Of a stretch of DNA of 64,000 bases, positions 25,286-39,224 are shown in pieces. Source of the DNA: Astropecten irregularis (taxonomy: Eukaryota; Echinodermata; Asteroidea; Paxillosida; Astropectinidae); NCBI GenBank assembly GCA_963971285.1, contig OZ020260.1:8156798-8220797 (forward strand), in the 5' to 3' direction. The translations under genes were made by a program, and so were the position numbers. The notes under the pieces were generated by a model, which saw nothing but the letters and a program-made list of their open reading frames with translations, was not told where the DNA came from and ran no database searches. The stretch's first letter is position 1. Every line of letters starts with the position of its first letter.

Positions 25286-27369
25286 TACATTACTTGATTT
25301 CTTAAATGCGCTAGAGTGGAGAAACACTCTCAGCTTTGCATCCTCAGGCGACGTATTCTAGCTATAAGATACACAAATCCTAGGTATAATGACGTCCCTT
25401 TTAAGTACTCTTATTCCCAATCCTATGCATAATCGTCCTTGTCTTCTCTTGAGACAAACATGAGGTTCCGTAAACCATGCACAAGAAGCATTTCATTCAT
25501 CCGATTACGTAAGTGAAAATAGTCAAACTAAATTTACTTTGTATCTATTTCTTGCTCATTGCGCTTCCTTCTTTCCATGTTACAAAAAATGTTACTATCA
25601 AAAATCGAAATGAATCAACGTGACTGGCAGTGAATTTTTATCATAAAGAAACAAAGTTACAAAATGCCGGACGAAAACAGACACCCTATGGTGCTGTGTT
25701 TTCTTTAGCAATTTGATACTGTTCAACAGACATCCTGATAACAAACACACAACAAATTCATAATTATAATTAAACTGATAAGAAACGACCCTCATCCGTC
25801 ACCACCTTAATTAAGTCACTTTATGTGTTTCGCAGATCAGTTAAAATGTACGAAATCATCAAACAAACGTGTTTAATAGGAAATTATTGTGTAAACGATT
25901 GGAAAATAGGCATTGAAATTTAACACATTGGCGTTCTGCAAATACTGTAAGATTTTGAGAAAAACTCGGTGTTTGGGTGGATCATGATTTCCTTGTTATG
26001 AAGGCTTGAATCATTTCAGCTTCAAAAATGTTCGAGTGCAGCTATTTCTAATGATGAACAGAACACTCTCTGTTTCTAACTTTATTTCGGGGCAATGCCT
26101 TTCTAATTCAAATGTAAGGGATTTTACTGACTGATTTAGTATCGGTGGTGATTTTTCCCCGATTAAGACAGAGGTAATGTGATGCGATCTATTGTAATAT
26201 ATCCAAGATATCTTCTACGAACATTAAAATGGATCAATAATTCCCTACAGTATACACACACATTGTCTGAAATTTCAGACTCTGTAATCTGGAATACTCA
26301 TGGTTTGAGATGTAGGTGTGTGCTGAGGAGTATGGCAAGCAGAATACACTGAATAATAAGATTAAGAGTGATGTTGATACATCTTAAGGACTCATTTAGT
26401 CCAAAATCCGTCCTGACGACTGGAGAAAAACAAACAAGGATGGAAACCATTTTAATTGTCTATTTCCAAAATGCCGACGATGTGTCGGAGGAAAGTGTGG
26501 TTGGTTGCTTGGTTGGTTTCATAGATGGTTGGGGTGTGGTTCACTAATGTTTCATTTGTTAAACAAATTACGTTTGTTACGTTTGGTAAAGATATAAGGT
26601 CAACCAAATAGTGTGCATTTTTTCAAGTCTAGTGCGGAAGACAAAGCAAACTGGTGTATCAATTTTACGCACGGTCCATGAGCAGAATCGTCCATTGCCA
26701 GATAAGGACCGAAGTGGACATTATTTTGTGGTGAAATAAATCATATCGACAAAATGTTGGGTATATAGATTGGCACGCTCCGCCATGACTCTATGCCTCG
26801 TTATGCAAGAAGGGGACGGTAGAGTGAAATACGTATATACATATTCAGTGAGGCCTAAAACAATGCAAGTTAGCCTTACCAATGCGATCCGGGGTAAGGT
26901 TTTTGTGAGACAGAAAGACGAACATCAATGATTAATTACTATGCAAATCAGCCAGTCATATCATGTGATAGATAATTAACGAACTAATGGAATAGTTCAA
27001 CTCATGGAGTTTTCTTGATGCGAACAAAGTGACATAAACTGTTGTAGTGCTGTAAATGTTGCCGTTTTTAATTGAGAAGATTTGTCTTTTGTGCACAGTT
27101 GGAGAAACCTTTGTGTATCTATAATGACACCTTGGACATACATGCATCGTCATGGTAGGAAAGGGTAATATATTGAAACAATACGTCTCTGTGCCTGCCC
27201 TCCCCTCCCCTGGGGGAATGTAACACACCCTGACACCTATACCAGAAAGTATACAAAGCTGAGCCATCATCATTTAAACCAAGTCCAAATTATCTTCATA
27301 AATGCCGAATTACGTTGTCGCTAGCGGTGTGCTATCTCGACAGAGGCAGACAATCAAATTAAATATTTG

Positions 27370-27660
27370 GACCGAAGGGCCGAGTTGGGTGAGTGCTGCA
27401 TTGAGTGTTTGTGTGTGAAATTGCTAGACCGCGGCCTGACACGGTATTTGAGCATGCAGCGCAGACGAACATGAGTGCTGCCAATTGCTGAGAGCGCGCG
27501 AATGTGTGAAATTACGTGAAAATTGGCGAATGCGACCGCTTCGAAAAGTGCCGCTGGACAACACAGGCACCACGCTGGGCACGGGGATCTAATTGGTGAT
27601 CTGGTGTGATTTGCCCAAACCGAATTACTTCCGGAAAAAGACGCGCTGGCGAAAAGCAAG
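27370..27660. promoter_or_regulatory. Candidate cis-regulatory block
   Basis: GC-rich and repeat-free, with GGATCTAATTGGTGATCTGG at about 27583. Non-coding by inspection. Confidence 0.25.
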
Positions 27661-29039
27661 TAAACCTGTTGTTTTTTTAATGCACTTGGTCTTTTGTTAT
27701 ATTTTGAAAGTGAAGACATTTGTTTTGTTTAATTTATTATTTTCTTGTAAACCAACGGTGGCAATGACGATTTTTGTTTTTATAAAAAACAAAGTAAAAA
27801 CGGTTCTGCTCATACATTTTTCAAAGACTCCATTAGTTTTCATCTTGTAGACCCACTATAAAAGGAATTGGCCACAATATGCCCTGTTCAATTCAATATG
27901 CCATTTCACATAATTTTAAATAACAACGCAGCCTTAAAACGAGAATAAAGATGAGAGCACATAAATGCACGTATGCGGTGATGGCACTGGGTGATCAAAT
28001 ATGGCCGCCACCATACGGCGCATGCGCGATATCCATACTTGCTGTCAAACCAGCCGCCTAGCCTGTAGTGTCGCACAAACACGAACTTGCCTGGGACTTG
28101 CCTGGCCAGTGAAAAAATAATGAGGAATAAATATCAGTGTTTAATAAACAATGCAGAAGAGCCCTGACACAGTCACTATTAGGGAGAGATGGAGTCAATA
28201 ATTGATTAGGCATAGAAGACCGAGACGCTCTGATGATAGCTTCAGTCACGAGACAAAATGACAATCAAATTATGATGTACCTATGTGCTCGCAGTTCCCG
28301 CCATTTATTATTTCTAGACCAGGGGATTATCCAAGTCATATCGACTGCATGGTGTGGGTCGTGGTGTGACTAAGCGCCAAGCATCTATTTTTGACTATCT
28401 CGTGTGGGAAACCTCATCTAAAATGTATATGATTGCTGAGGAAGCTGACCCATTATATCTCGCTGATGGAAACAGCTATCTTGGTTTATTGTGGGCTATG
28501 TATATGTATGCACCGACGAAATAGCTGAGGGAATTAAAAGCATGGGGAGTATGAGCATGATGAGCTAGTACTAAATAGGGAGTGCGACCTGTATCTGCTG
28601 TTTAAAAAGACGACTGAATTATATAACGCCAGTCTTTATGACAATCACACAGCGCGGACTCAGTTTGGTATAGCAAACATCTTCTAAAAGAGCGTACCCA
28701 ATACCTACATTCTATATGAAGCGGAATGACTAGTCCATTGTGTTGAATTGTGTTTACTTATGTTTGTCATTGAACTATTTCATAAGAAAGTTATTAAACA
28801 GTACAAAGTTTTAATATTCTGAATTCTATATTTTTCTAAGGTTTTGGTTTGTTAATTGGGGGTGTTTATGTTTTGTTTTGTTTTTTGGGTTAGGTTTTAC
28901 TTTGTATTTTTGGTTTAAATTTGTTTTTCTTTTTTTCTTTTTTTTGGGGGGCGGGATTTGAAAAATAAAGTGTACCCTTCGATAGAGACAAATACTTGCA
29001 CTACAAGTCCACAAAAAGATCGTAATTTGTAATGGCTAA

Positions 29040-29430
29040 AATGAATGTACGTGGAGCTGCGTGGCTGCCGAGATGTGTGATATTGTTAAGGAGTGCTATG
29101 GTTGAATGAATGCGCCCCATTGCAGTTCATTGCTTCGTAATTCCCATTTTGTATTTTCTTCAAGATCAACTACCCGCTTAGTGATATTATTTCTTCTAAT
29201 CAACTCCGAGAGCAGATGGTGAAAGCGCAGTCTATTTACCCACAACCGGTCTCTTCAGAGACGGCCAGCGTTCTCAATGCAAACATTAGCCGGTCTTCTC
29301 GAGCAGTCTCTCCCGCTGAATAAAACCCTATAAACGCCGCCCCGTTGGGCTGACGGAGTTGCCATGTAGGTTCTGATCAATAAATTGCTCTGTGCTTTTT
29401 CAGAAGGGCAATTCCTCGTGTTGGGTTCCT
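29040..29430. promoter_or_regulatory. Candidate cis-regulatory block
   Basis: GC-richer with ACAACCGGTCTC, TTAGCCGGTCTTC and CCCTATAAACGCCGCC. The two GCCGGTCTYY-like words suggest clustered factor sites. No coding signal. Confidence 0.25.
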
Positions 29431-30229
29431 TTCACTTGTAAATGGAAGTTATTGTTAGGAAGTGGTCATGGTCAAAACCGCTTGACAATAACGAAACAGG
29501 GCGGCTGCAGTGGTTGGTTTGTGGTCAACGGTTATCACTTTCGGTAAGAAAAACATTCACAAGGGACTCACACAAATGCAGATTACCCAAGTAAACGCAA
29601 ATATGGTATTTTTTTATTTACATATTGGACAATGAGGTCAGGGCGTACTGGCATTGTTGAACCAATTTCAATTAAAAGTATAAGGCCTATAATGCAACTT
29701 ATTAAAATCGATTCTTTCTTTTTTTTGGTGGGGGTCAATTTCGTTAAAGGTTGTCATTATTTTACATACTTGCTACCCGAAAGCTGAAAGTTCTTAATAT
29801 GATTTTTGATGGGCTAAAAATGTTGTATGACAAAATCCGCCTTTCCAATATTCAACCATGCATTCCACGTCGTAAGATCAGCCTGCAATTAGAACGAAGA
29901 GTGCATGTGCGTTGCATCCATCAATTATAATTGAGCAGTGTATATAACAAGTGAAGTATGTATAATTGACAGATTAATATCTGATTAGATTGTTGACATA
30001 TCTCTGTATATAACATCAAGGCTTGAATTATATTTGCTGGCAGTAGCACTATCCATTCACCGTGAATAAGCCAATATCACTCGTCATCATACCTCGGACT
30101 TTGCTCCAAAAATGCCCTCCAGCACTCACCTCTACTTGTGTCCTGTGCAAATTTAGCAACCAGAAAACAAAAATGATCCTATTCCAAATAACAAGGATCC
30201 AAATTTGGCTGTAAATCAACGATCTGAAT

Positions 30230-30620
30230 CATTAAGCTTCCACACCGCCGGCTTGTTGCCAGGATCCATTGGCTGGTTTGTTAGGATGGGGCAATACTCT
30301 CCCTCTGGGACTAGACTTGAGTATTGGAGGAGGGATTAGAGCATTCTCCAGGCCGGACTTCAGGAGTACTGGCCAGCACCTGATAGCATGCTAATTGGTA
30401 TTTAAAAGCTGGCGCTTGCTTGGTGGTGCGAGCGTTAAAGCTCAGCCAGCCACGCTTGCCTGCTTCTCAAGACATCCTTTAGCGGGACAAATTAGGATTA
30501 CCTGACAAATGGCGCAGCCCAAGCGTGCAGGGAACAACTGTTGGCGTGTTTCAGCCATCGCTAAGTCTGATTTCACTGTAGGCCTACTGCTTGCTAGTGA
30601 ATAAAACCTGGACAGCAGTA
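30230..30620. promoter_or_regulatory. Candidate cis-regulatory block
   Basis: Repeat-free GC-rich block with CATGCTAATTGGTATTTAAA (about 30388) and GACAAATTAGGATTACCTG. GGATTA is a bicoid/Otx-type core. No ORF of interest. Confidence 0.3.
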
Positions 30621-31721
30621 ATGAACTACAAACTATACCCTCACAGCCTTCCCACTATATACGCGCTTCAACTATTTATCTATTTGCAAAACCATAGAAG
30701 TAATGTATTAAAATTGTTTCTTGGAAAATATGGTCCTTGTCTATTACTCTAATCACCTTAAATACATGTAATGTGTTTTCTACTAAATGAAAATTGAGCA
30801 ATCCAACTTAATCTTAAAAGATATGATGTGACATGCCTTTCTCTTAAAGTTACATCATGCACTCTTGTGTGATGTGAAGTATTATACTTAATAGGATAAA
30901 GTAATCAGGGCTCGAGACAGCCATGATTCACATAGTGAAATCCCCCGGAGACCTGCAAATGACAACTTGAAATGGCTACACACGATTGTCTGTATAGTTT
31001 CAATAACTGTGACGTTCCAATAGCTCTGGAAGTCCATCTAAGGTCGCCACAAATAATTGTTTTAAGATAATTCTATTTGAAACTTGAGATACCTTTGTAC
31101 TCATTCACAGCAAAACACAGCAATAAAATAACGGGAGAATGTTTCTTCATTACGCTGCCCGTAGCCAATGCACAATGGTATGACCTGACTTGACGCATGT
31201 TTGAATGGGGTCAATTCGCCTGAATTGCAGGACAAAGGCACAATTTGAAGTTCGTTCAATCACCAGAATAATTTGTCCCAATTTTCAGCGAACAAAGAAA
31301 CGATAACAACTAGTTGTCGCACTGCATTATATACTGCTCAATTTAATGTGGGACTTCACTTTGGACCTTTTAACATAATTTGCATCATCAGATGTCAAAT
31401 AATATCCATTATTTTGATATTGAAATGATAAAAATTATACATAGTTATATCAGTAATTAAGTCTATATACTTATGAGAAGTTGTCTCGAGCAATGCAACT
31501 GGAATCGTGCCAAGCAAATTTAACTTTACAGATCGTTCTTGTATGATAACAATTATCCTAGATTCTTCTTAAATATCAAAGCCTATGGAATATGAAATAT
31601 ACGAAACAATAAACGTGAACTATATAGCTCCGTAAAGGATAAAATATAGGAGTATATAGTTTATTTTGCAACATAAACTAATTGATTCTCAAAACCAAAC
31701 CGAAGGTTTTGACTTTACGTT

Positions 31722-31820
31722 CCAGCAGCCGATTTCACGAAACTTTCAACTTACGCAACATTTGTGGCGTAAGTGGACTTTATACGCCATGGCGTAAAGT
31801 TTCGTGAAATCGGCTGCTGG
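31722..31820. repeat. Fold-back repeat, 25-bp perfect arms
   Basis: CCAGCAGCCGATTTCACGAA at 31722 pairs with TTCGTGAAATCGGCTGCTGG ending at 31820. The 49-nt centre has smaller palindromes (ACGCCATGGCGT). A short similar word, CGATTTCACGAAG, recurs at 2871, suggesting a dispersed family. Confidence 0.75.
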
Positions 31821-31945
31821 TCTGACTACAGCTAATTTAGGAACTGTTGGAAACGGAATTCAGCATTGAAAAAACGGACATTTAAAAGATGATAAGGAGA
31901 CATTCACAAATGACGTCACAAAGCCTTTGCCACCGCTCGTTCTCT

Positions 31946-32294
31946 TTAAAGATACAGTACAGAATTTGTAACATACCCCAACAGAAATGTTCACAGATTC
32001 ACGTATACCTTTTGGGATATGAAGATGGTGCGGGTAGAAACATACCGTTAAAATATTTCCGTCTGAAATGCTGTATTTATCCAGAAATTAGTCAAACAAA
32101 AACAGTTTCGTGGTTAGATCAAAACCATTTGTTATGTTTTATAAGAAAAATTGTGTCGGGGTTTCGCTGTTTTCTCGTGACTCAGATGTCCGAGTGAACT
32201 CAAATGTTCACAGGTTTATCATTTCATATTCATGCTGGATCAGTCAAAGCGTGAGTGCTGTTCTACATTTACCAATCGTGTATTATAGCTTTAT
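31946..32294. mobile_element. TTAA-flanked MITE, family B, copy 2
   Basis: Left TTAAAGATACAGTACAGAAT; internal ATATGAAGATGGTGCGGGTA and TTCTCGTGACTCAGATGTCC. The right end decays near GCTTTATG, so the right boundary is approximate. Confidence 0.7.
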
Positions 32295-35200
32295 GTGTAA
32301 CAACTTTATGCTGTATTTGCGGAGTATAGTGGGTGCATAATAAGTATAAGCATATTATGCAGTACACCCGGGCCGTACGAATGCCAATATGATATCAACA
32401 TTAATTTTGCTAATTAACAATGCTAATGGACTGCAATATTCTGACCACAAACTAATTGAAAGCCTGCCGTTGTGTCTATACTAATTCGACTTCTAAACAG
32501 CACGCATTAATAGTCATATTTTCCTTTCAGGAAAAACCAATGCCAACCCTCTGTACTAGCTGAATCCACCTTCTATCCAATAGATAATATTATGGAACTC
32601 CGTGTCATAAAGAAATACAATGTTGGTTACTGACTGCACATGAACACGAACATAATATTGCATGTTCCTTCCTGCATGTACATTACATAACATTTGGCGT
32701 GAATGGTAAATCCTTGCCACAGAGTTGGTCTGTCTTTATGTCAGCTCTTGGCTGCAGTTACTGCCCTCTCATACCAGTGGAACAACCCTGGGAAATTGCG
32801 ATTAAATGAATGATTGGCAATAATTGTCTAGACGGTGTCGTGCCAAAATTCGTTAAAAATGTAGCATTTTGCTAGCGGAATTAGAATGCAGATGAACATA
32901 TGTATGTGTCTCAATGCATTCGTGGTTTACAACTGCAAAGGGAGAATGGTCCCAAAGCGCATGCTGCTTGTAGCATGAATGCTACCGGAAGCAAGTCCAA
33001 CTTACCAAAGATTTGGACCGATCCAGACATTCTGAGTATAAGGCGTATACATGCACGTACTATCCTAGATCCACGTTTAAAATTCCTAATATAACAAATT
33101 AAAGGTGGTGACTGAACAGACCAAAATATCATTATTTTTAGACCTGAAGAAAACGAGTGAACATTTGCCAGGGCATACATGCCAGCTCCAATTGTGAATT
33201 ACGTGCAGTTGTAATAAGGGAGATGGCACACAGAGCATTCACTCCGAGTAGCACCTGGTATGGCTTTTATACTAATTAAACAGCTTATTTGTAGCATGTA
33301 CAGGCGCTGGGACAAGGGGGATCAAGGCCACTTCCAAACCCTTGCCACCATCTATAGCTTCCACCATTCTAATCAACCCATCCTTGCCAGACTAGTTTGG
33401 CATCATCAAACGCTGGGTATGACGTTTGGCGGATTTGTATGGAATCCTTTTACGGGTTTCATAATTACTTTTACCGCCATGATTTATGTTCCACGAGGTT
33501 TACCCAACTGTTCAATTGCTAGTGAAATGATGACATGTGAAAGTTATAATAAAGATGAATATCCTCCTTCATTCGCTTTTCTGATAGAGTAGGCTACACT
33601 TGTAGTGCAAAGAAGTATATAACTGCTTGGGATTTGGGTCTATTTCAAACTTTCATTTTTGTATTATTATAAAGTAAAAACTTCATTGACAAAATTGGAC
33701 GCCGGAGGCCAAGCCGGAGCCGCAGCCTTATTGTGGTATGGTAAAAGGCTTATGTGTACACAGACACCTATAACGACTCGTGCGGTTCGTATTGTCTTTA
33801 CGTCATGAAGACAGTTTATGAAACCCAGAGGCAGTCCAGCTATCGCTTCGCCTTTCTCTTTGAAAGAATGAAGAATGATGCAAGAAAGAGAGAAAAACGA
33901 CATAGTAGCGGCAGCTTGCAAAGGTAATATGCATATTACGCTATACAAGCATGAAGAGCACTTAGGATCTTGTGATTAATTAGTATAGGTATTACCCTCC
34001 CCTCTCCCTCCATACATACCTGTGCATGCCTTGTATAATGCAGGCAGTTCCTCTGATGGACCTACCCTTAATATTTTAAGATACTGCATTCTTTGGGCTG
34101 ACAAAGCATCTAATATCGCACGTTGTATGATCGTTGATCGCATGATTCCAAATGGATTGGTACTAGGCGCCTTCCACCAGGCACGGTTTAACACCCGTAA
34201 TGAGTAGTGTTACCAGTTACAGTCCATAGTACAGTTGGAACCATTCATGCACCATCGTTTCCTATTGGAGTCAAGGTGAGTAACTCTTTATATATTTCTA
34301 ACTTAAGACTTATCACGTGAATAAAGTATAGGACTAATCGGTCAATATAATCTTACCATGGTTGTGTACACCAACGTGTAGTACTATACACGAAGTAATT
34401 TGCTATGTGAGTTTGTGTAGTTTGGCTTATTTCGAGAATGTGATCTCGTGTTTTCTCGGACAAAATTCGATAAAAAAGCGAGACAAATTTAAGTGACATA
34501 CGCCAACGATTTGCTATGACATAATTGTTATCAGCACATTTCCTGCTATATTTTGTTATCACAACATTCGAGATTATTCCATTATTTGATTTTGAGTATT
34601 GGTTTTTCTTATTTTGATTATGACGAGAACAATATACACAGAGTATACAACATGCTGAAATTATTTGGTATCATGGTGCTTCTCGGGCTAACAATTTTGA
34701 TTTTTTTTTTTTTATTAAAAAACGATTGGTAATAGTATATTTTCAGAAAATGCTGTATTTCCTAATTTCTACACAGTAGAATGTATTTGATGTTCCTTTC
34801 GACATTCTTTTGAAATGCCAGATGCACAAACGCAATCACCCATCTATATGCATTATAATCGCACATTATCATGTTGCTACAACCGGTTAACATTATTCAG
34901 ACTCAGCCTTAATTTGTATTCGCGAGTTATTTATTTATTAATTGAAGTACATCTTAGATATTAACGAAAAGGACACCTCGATGTATTTGGCTTTCATGCT
35001 TATTTTTCTCTTAACAAAGCTCAATCTATATTCACCGTTGAACTTTTTGGAACAGATTCAGCGTCCCTTTGGGTAAACAAAGCCAGCTATGGTTTTTAAT
35101 TTAAAGAAAACACGCAGGTCCTACAAAGAAAACATCACAGCAAAACGTCATTTACCGTGGAGCACGGGAAAGGGCGTGGCAAAACACCTTCTGAGCAGAG

Positions 35201-36313
35201 CAAAGGGAGGGCGAGGCGTTGGTCAACCTCAAGCCACTTCAAATAAGATTGACCTTGGACCGTATATACCTGACCTTGATGCACATTCGGTTTACTAGTA
35301 ATGCTTGTTAATAAGACAATTGTCTTCTATTTATATAATATTCTAATTTTGAAAATGATTTTAGCTCGTTTTTGTAAGGCTGTTTCATTTGTCCCTTTTT
35401 CTCTTTGTTTGGATGGTGCTTGGTTGGTCATTTCGTTGGCTTGTTTGTGTGGTTGGTCAGTCATTGTACTAGTTGGTCTTTATGATTTTATCATAATCTT
35501 AGTGATATAACTCACATACCACACGGGGTCAATGATTCCTTTTTGGATCCAGTAGAAAATATTTCATGGAATTTGAGCGATAATAGGTGTTTATACAGTT
35601 TGTGATGTGGACGGGAAAGAAGTGGACCGTCAGTGGGGACTAGGGGCAATTGGAAGGGGAGATGACGGTAGTATGGCCCGCTACATCACGTCCATCACTA
35701 CGCTGTTTAGTTAGCCCATTCTATGCATCCACAGTGTTGATTTTGGATGATTACATGTTTTTATCCTGTGTGCATTGTGGACGAAGAGGCCTCGTCTACA
35801 GTCCGCAATACCCCATCATGTCAATTGACCAATTAAAAACCGTTGCCAATGTCGTTGTTACTCCATTTAATAATAATCAGGCATGGTCTTTTACAATGAT
35901 GGCCTCTTGGGCTGGGCAGATGCATGTGCCACGATTCATGTTTATTCAGAGGAGGGTTTACTATTCATTTCAGAGGAAATGTTTAAGAGACTTTGTGAAT
36001 GAGGTAAGTGCTTGTGGCCTTTGAGGATTGTATGTGATGAAATAAGGCAGTGCTGGTGACAGTATCAAGCGGGAAGTGTACGATGACAAGACTTACAGAT
36101 TGACCGATAATGCTCCGTTGTGGTCCTAGAATACGATGCCTTGTCCATACATGTACATGCATTAACAATGGAAAGTGACAAACTGCTACCCCGAGGTTCA
36201 AAGGTTGCCCCTTGTGAACCCACTCATAGCCGCATTACAAAGCAATGGGAGCAATGTAAATGTGCGTAGGAGTGACATAAATTCATACGGAACTAATGAA
36301 TAGTGGAGCGCAA
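32295..36313. other. Intergenic, no gene seen
   Basis: AT-rich. ORFs of 93-124 codons at 33.26, 33.67 and 35.65 kb show no domain or coding bias by eye. T-run at about 34701-34712. Confidence 0.55.
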
Positions 36314-36652
36314 TTAAAGGTAAATACATGATTGGTAATGGTCACAACATAGCAACCACACTTTGTTTGATCCTTCATGTACATGAAATAATAAACCTTT
36401 GAGCTCAATCGGACATCTGAGTCACGAGCAAGTAGCGAAAGGCCAACTCAATAATTATCATAAAACATGAAGAATGGTTTTGATCTTACCCCAAGATCAA
36501 AACTGTTTTCGGTTGTTGTTTTACTAATTTCTGGATAAAAACACCATTTCAGGCGGAAATATTTCAACGGTATGTTTCTACCATCACCATCTTCATACAG
36601 TGGCAGTTATACGTAAATTTGTGTGTTACCAATCATGTATACTTACCTTTAA
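36314..36652. mobile_element. TTAA-flanked MITE, family B, copy 3 (opposite orientation)
   Basis: TTAAAGGTAAATACATGATT to ATACTTACCTTTAA. The body is the reverse complement of copy 2 (GGACATCTGAGTCACGAG; TTTCTACCATCACCATCTTC). It sits only 76 bp from a family A copy. Confidence 0.8.
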
Positions 36653-36728
36653 GACCCCATCATGACTAAGATCTACCGTAGGCCTACCGGTACTGTGTAG
36701 TTGTACAACGAATCGCTTTCCTTTTCGA

Positions 36729-37079
36729 GTAAAGGTAATATCATACTTTGGTTTTCGTCTAAAACAATGCAGATGCATGGGAAAAAATATCAAGGAAGAT
36801 ACAGTAATAATCATCTGGAAAATTTTCAATTCCATACGGTGCCCACATTTTGAGAAAACAGTGAAAAACGCTCACGTTATTAAAAAAAATATTTTCACCG
36901 TTATCTTTAAAAGATCAAACATTATGTTTGGTCATTGCATGGTTTTACTATTTTCTGGATAAATACAGCATTTGAAGCAGAATCTTTTTAACGGTACATG
37001 TATCTACCATCACCATCTTATTCCCTGTAAGTTACAGGTAAATCCGTGTAGGTTTGTGTTTCGGTATGCTACTGGTTAA
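36729..37079. mobile_element. TTAA-flanked MITE, family A, copy 2 (diverged)
   Basis: Left end AAAGGTAATATCATACTTTG (36731). The body aligns with copy 1 (TTTTGAGAAAACAGTGAAAA, TTTCTGGATAAAT). The right end is decayed (GGTATGCTACTGGTTAA). Confidence 0.75.
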
Positions 37080-39224
37080 GCCACACGAGTGGACAATATT
37101 TCCGAGAATAGGGGATTATGTTTGTCATCTGATTCAACCAATAGCTTCTATACTTTGCGCAACCGAATCAACGGTTTGACATTTCTCGTAAGGAAAATCA
37201 ACTGACGATACATGCTACAAATCAAATACATGTACATGTACAAATCACATATCAAAGGGCATGTCAGTTTAGCCTATAGACTCAAACACCTTTGAATACA
37301 GTGAATTTACTGGAAAATGGTCGCTATATGTGGAAGCAATTTGGGTTGCACTTTGGTCTGTTTTATTTGAGCAACACAAACGAAACAATCCATCTTTAAA
37401 TCAAATGAGTAAAAACAATGGACTGATTTCTGAAAGGATAGTCCCCGTAATTAAGTTAAACGGTCTATTTGTCCTTAGCACAACTCAAGTACTAAACTGA
37501 ACCACTTGTTCGGAACTTCAATGGGAGAGCGGAATAGCTTGCTTTGTACATGGTCCTTGGGGGCCGTATTCTACATCGATTAAACGGGTATAGTAGTGAA
37601 AGTCGCTGGCGCATGGACACAGTGAAGTGGTCCCTGTTGTCTCGGGGTTTGATCCTTGCCGATACCCATTGATAAAGAATCGGGCCAAGCTGTCCCAACC
37701 TATTGACGGGAGTAAATGGACCTATGTGTTTAGGCATGAAAGCAAGCTGCTTAGCGGACTTTATAAACCAAAAGGCCGCCATCAATATAATTATGTGAAG
37801 AGTGTATGCCCAAATCATTTTGCTGTGGCAGCATTCCGATGCGATCTCCTTAATATCTTCAGGAACTTTTCTTCATTACCTTGCTATCTATCACCTGATA
37901 TTATTAATCCGCGGTCCTTGAGACTGTCACATGGTAGCATGATGTTAAGCGGTACTCTCTCTAGCCTTTTGGACATGTTAGTAACGGTCTATAAATCCCG
38001 AGACAACCCTCTTTGAAGGCAGTAATATAGTGGCTGAGCGGAATCCTTTGAAGTTGATCTAAGGATGGTTGGCTTCTCCTTGCATTGAGTCTATAAACGA
38101 CAACTGACACCTCTCCCATGCCTCACTGCGTCCGGTAACTTTTCAGGTTTCTGGTCGGCTCAGTCACAAGAACCGTATACTCGATGTTTGCTGATACCGT
38201 CTCCTTCTTGTAAGCAGGCAGCCATGTCCATTTCCATACTGGAGAACATGCCAAGTAGCAACGCAATATGGTATTTGCTAGTACAGTAGTTGAGTAATCT
38301 TACAGATGGTGCTAAGTTAGAAAACAATTGACAAGTTCTTCCTTAACAGGTCGAAAGCGCTAGCTCGCGCTTGGCAATCTTGACCTATAATCAGTGTGGA
38401 GGTTAGGATCTTAGCATAATATTATACTAAGATGTAAAGTAACAACCCAGTCTTAGCTCTACAGGTTGTCACCAAAAATGGTTAAAAGGACGATATGAAG
38501 GCGATTAAAAATGGAGAAGACGCTAATTTCGTGGGGTTTTTTGTAATAGTGTATAAGGGTTTGTTGGTGCTTGGCTGTGCAAGGAGTGCACCGTTCTGTA
38601 ATACATGTAATTACTGTCAAATTTTACAGTGTATTACTTGCAGCACAGGGACCAGTAATACACTGTAGAAATACAGCATATTTTCGCGTCCTATTTGGGG
38701 TTTTTTAAACTCAATTTACTTAAATTCTTGTCTCTCTTCATTTGGTATGGAAATACCAAATGATATGAATTGAATCATCTTTAGGTAAATGGTCAAGATA
38801 AATGAGTGCATAGTCTCGGCTCCAAGTCGGAAAATGAGCCGCTGCTATGACAATAATAATTATATAGGTCCTCCTGTGGTAACATTGGGGCGTGGTGTTT
38901 CCCATTGGCTCTCGCGGTTCAAATAGCTCATGATGTTCAACCTCATATTAACTCACATTGACTGGAATTATGGCTTTTGAACATGACGTGAATCCACTTT
39001 AACACTGGTAAGAATTACGTTTTTGTTTGTCCAGGTATAATTATGAGACCTTCAAAACTCAATCTTCCATACCGGAGACAACGCTACATCATGATCCGTA
39101 CCGTAAAATCCAAGTCACTGTCACTTCTGTCTTAAGCTTCACTGTATAAGCCTCAGTGTAAGACTCTAAAGCTCATGTAAGATAAGCAAGCATCTGATAC
39201 TAACGTGGGCGAATGTGGGTGTTC

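Larger units (their letters stand above)
24033..31721. other. Intergenic, no gene seen
   Basis: Largest stretch without recognisable transposons in the window, with four candidate regulatory blocks. 25.3-27.3 kb and 30.7-31.7 kb are plain AT-rich. A T/G-rich simple tract is at about 28850-28960. Confidence 0.6.

Noticed and set aside
37492..38016. 129-codon plus ORF and 108-codon minus ORF as candidate genes
   Set aside because: No recognisable domain, no supporting splice sites, and both strands are open over the same bases. A B-box-like GGTTTGATCC nearby is too weak to call a SINE.
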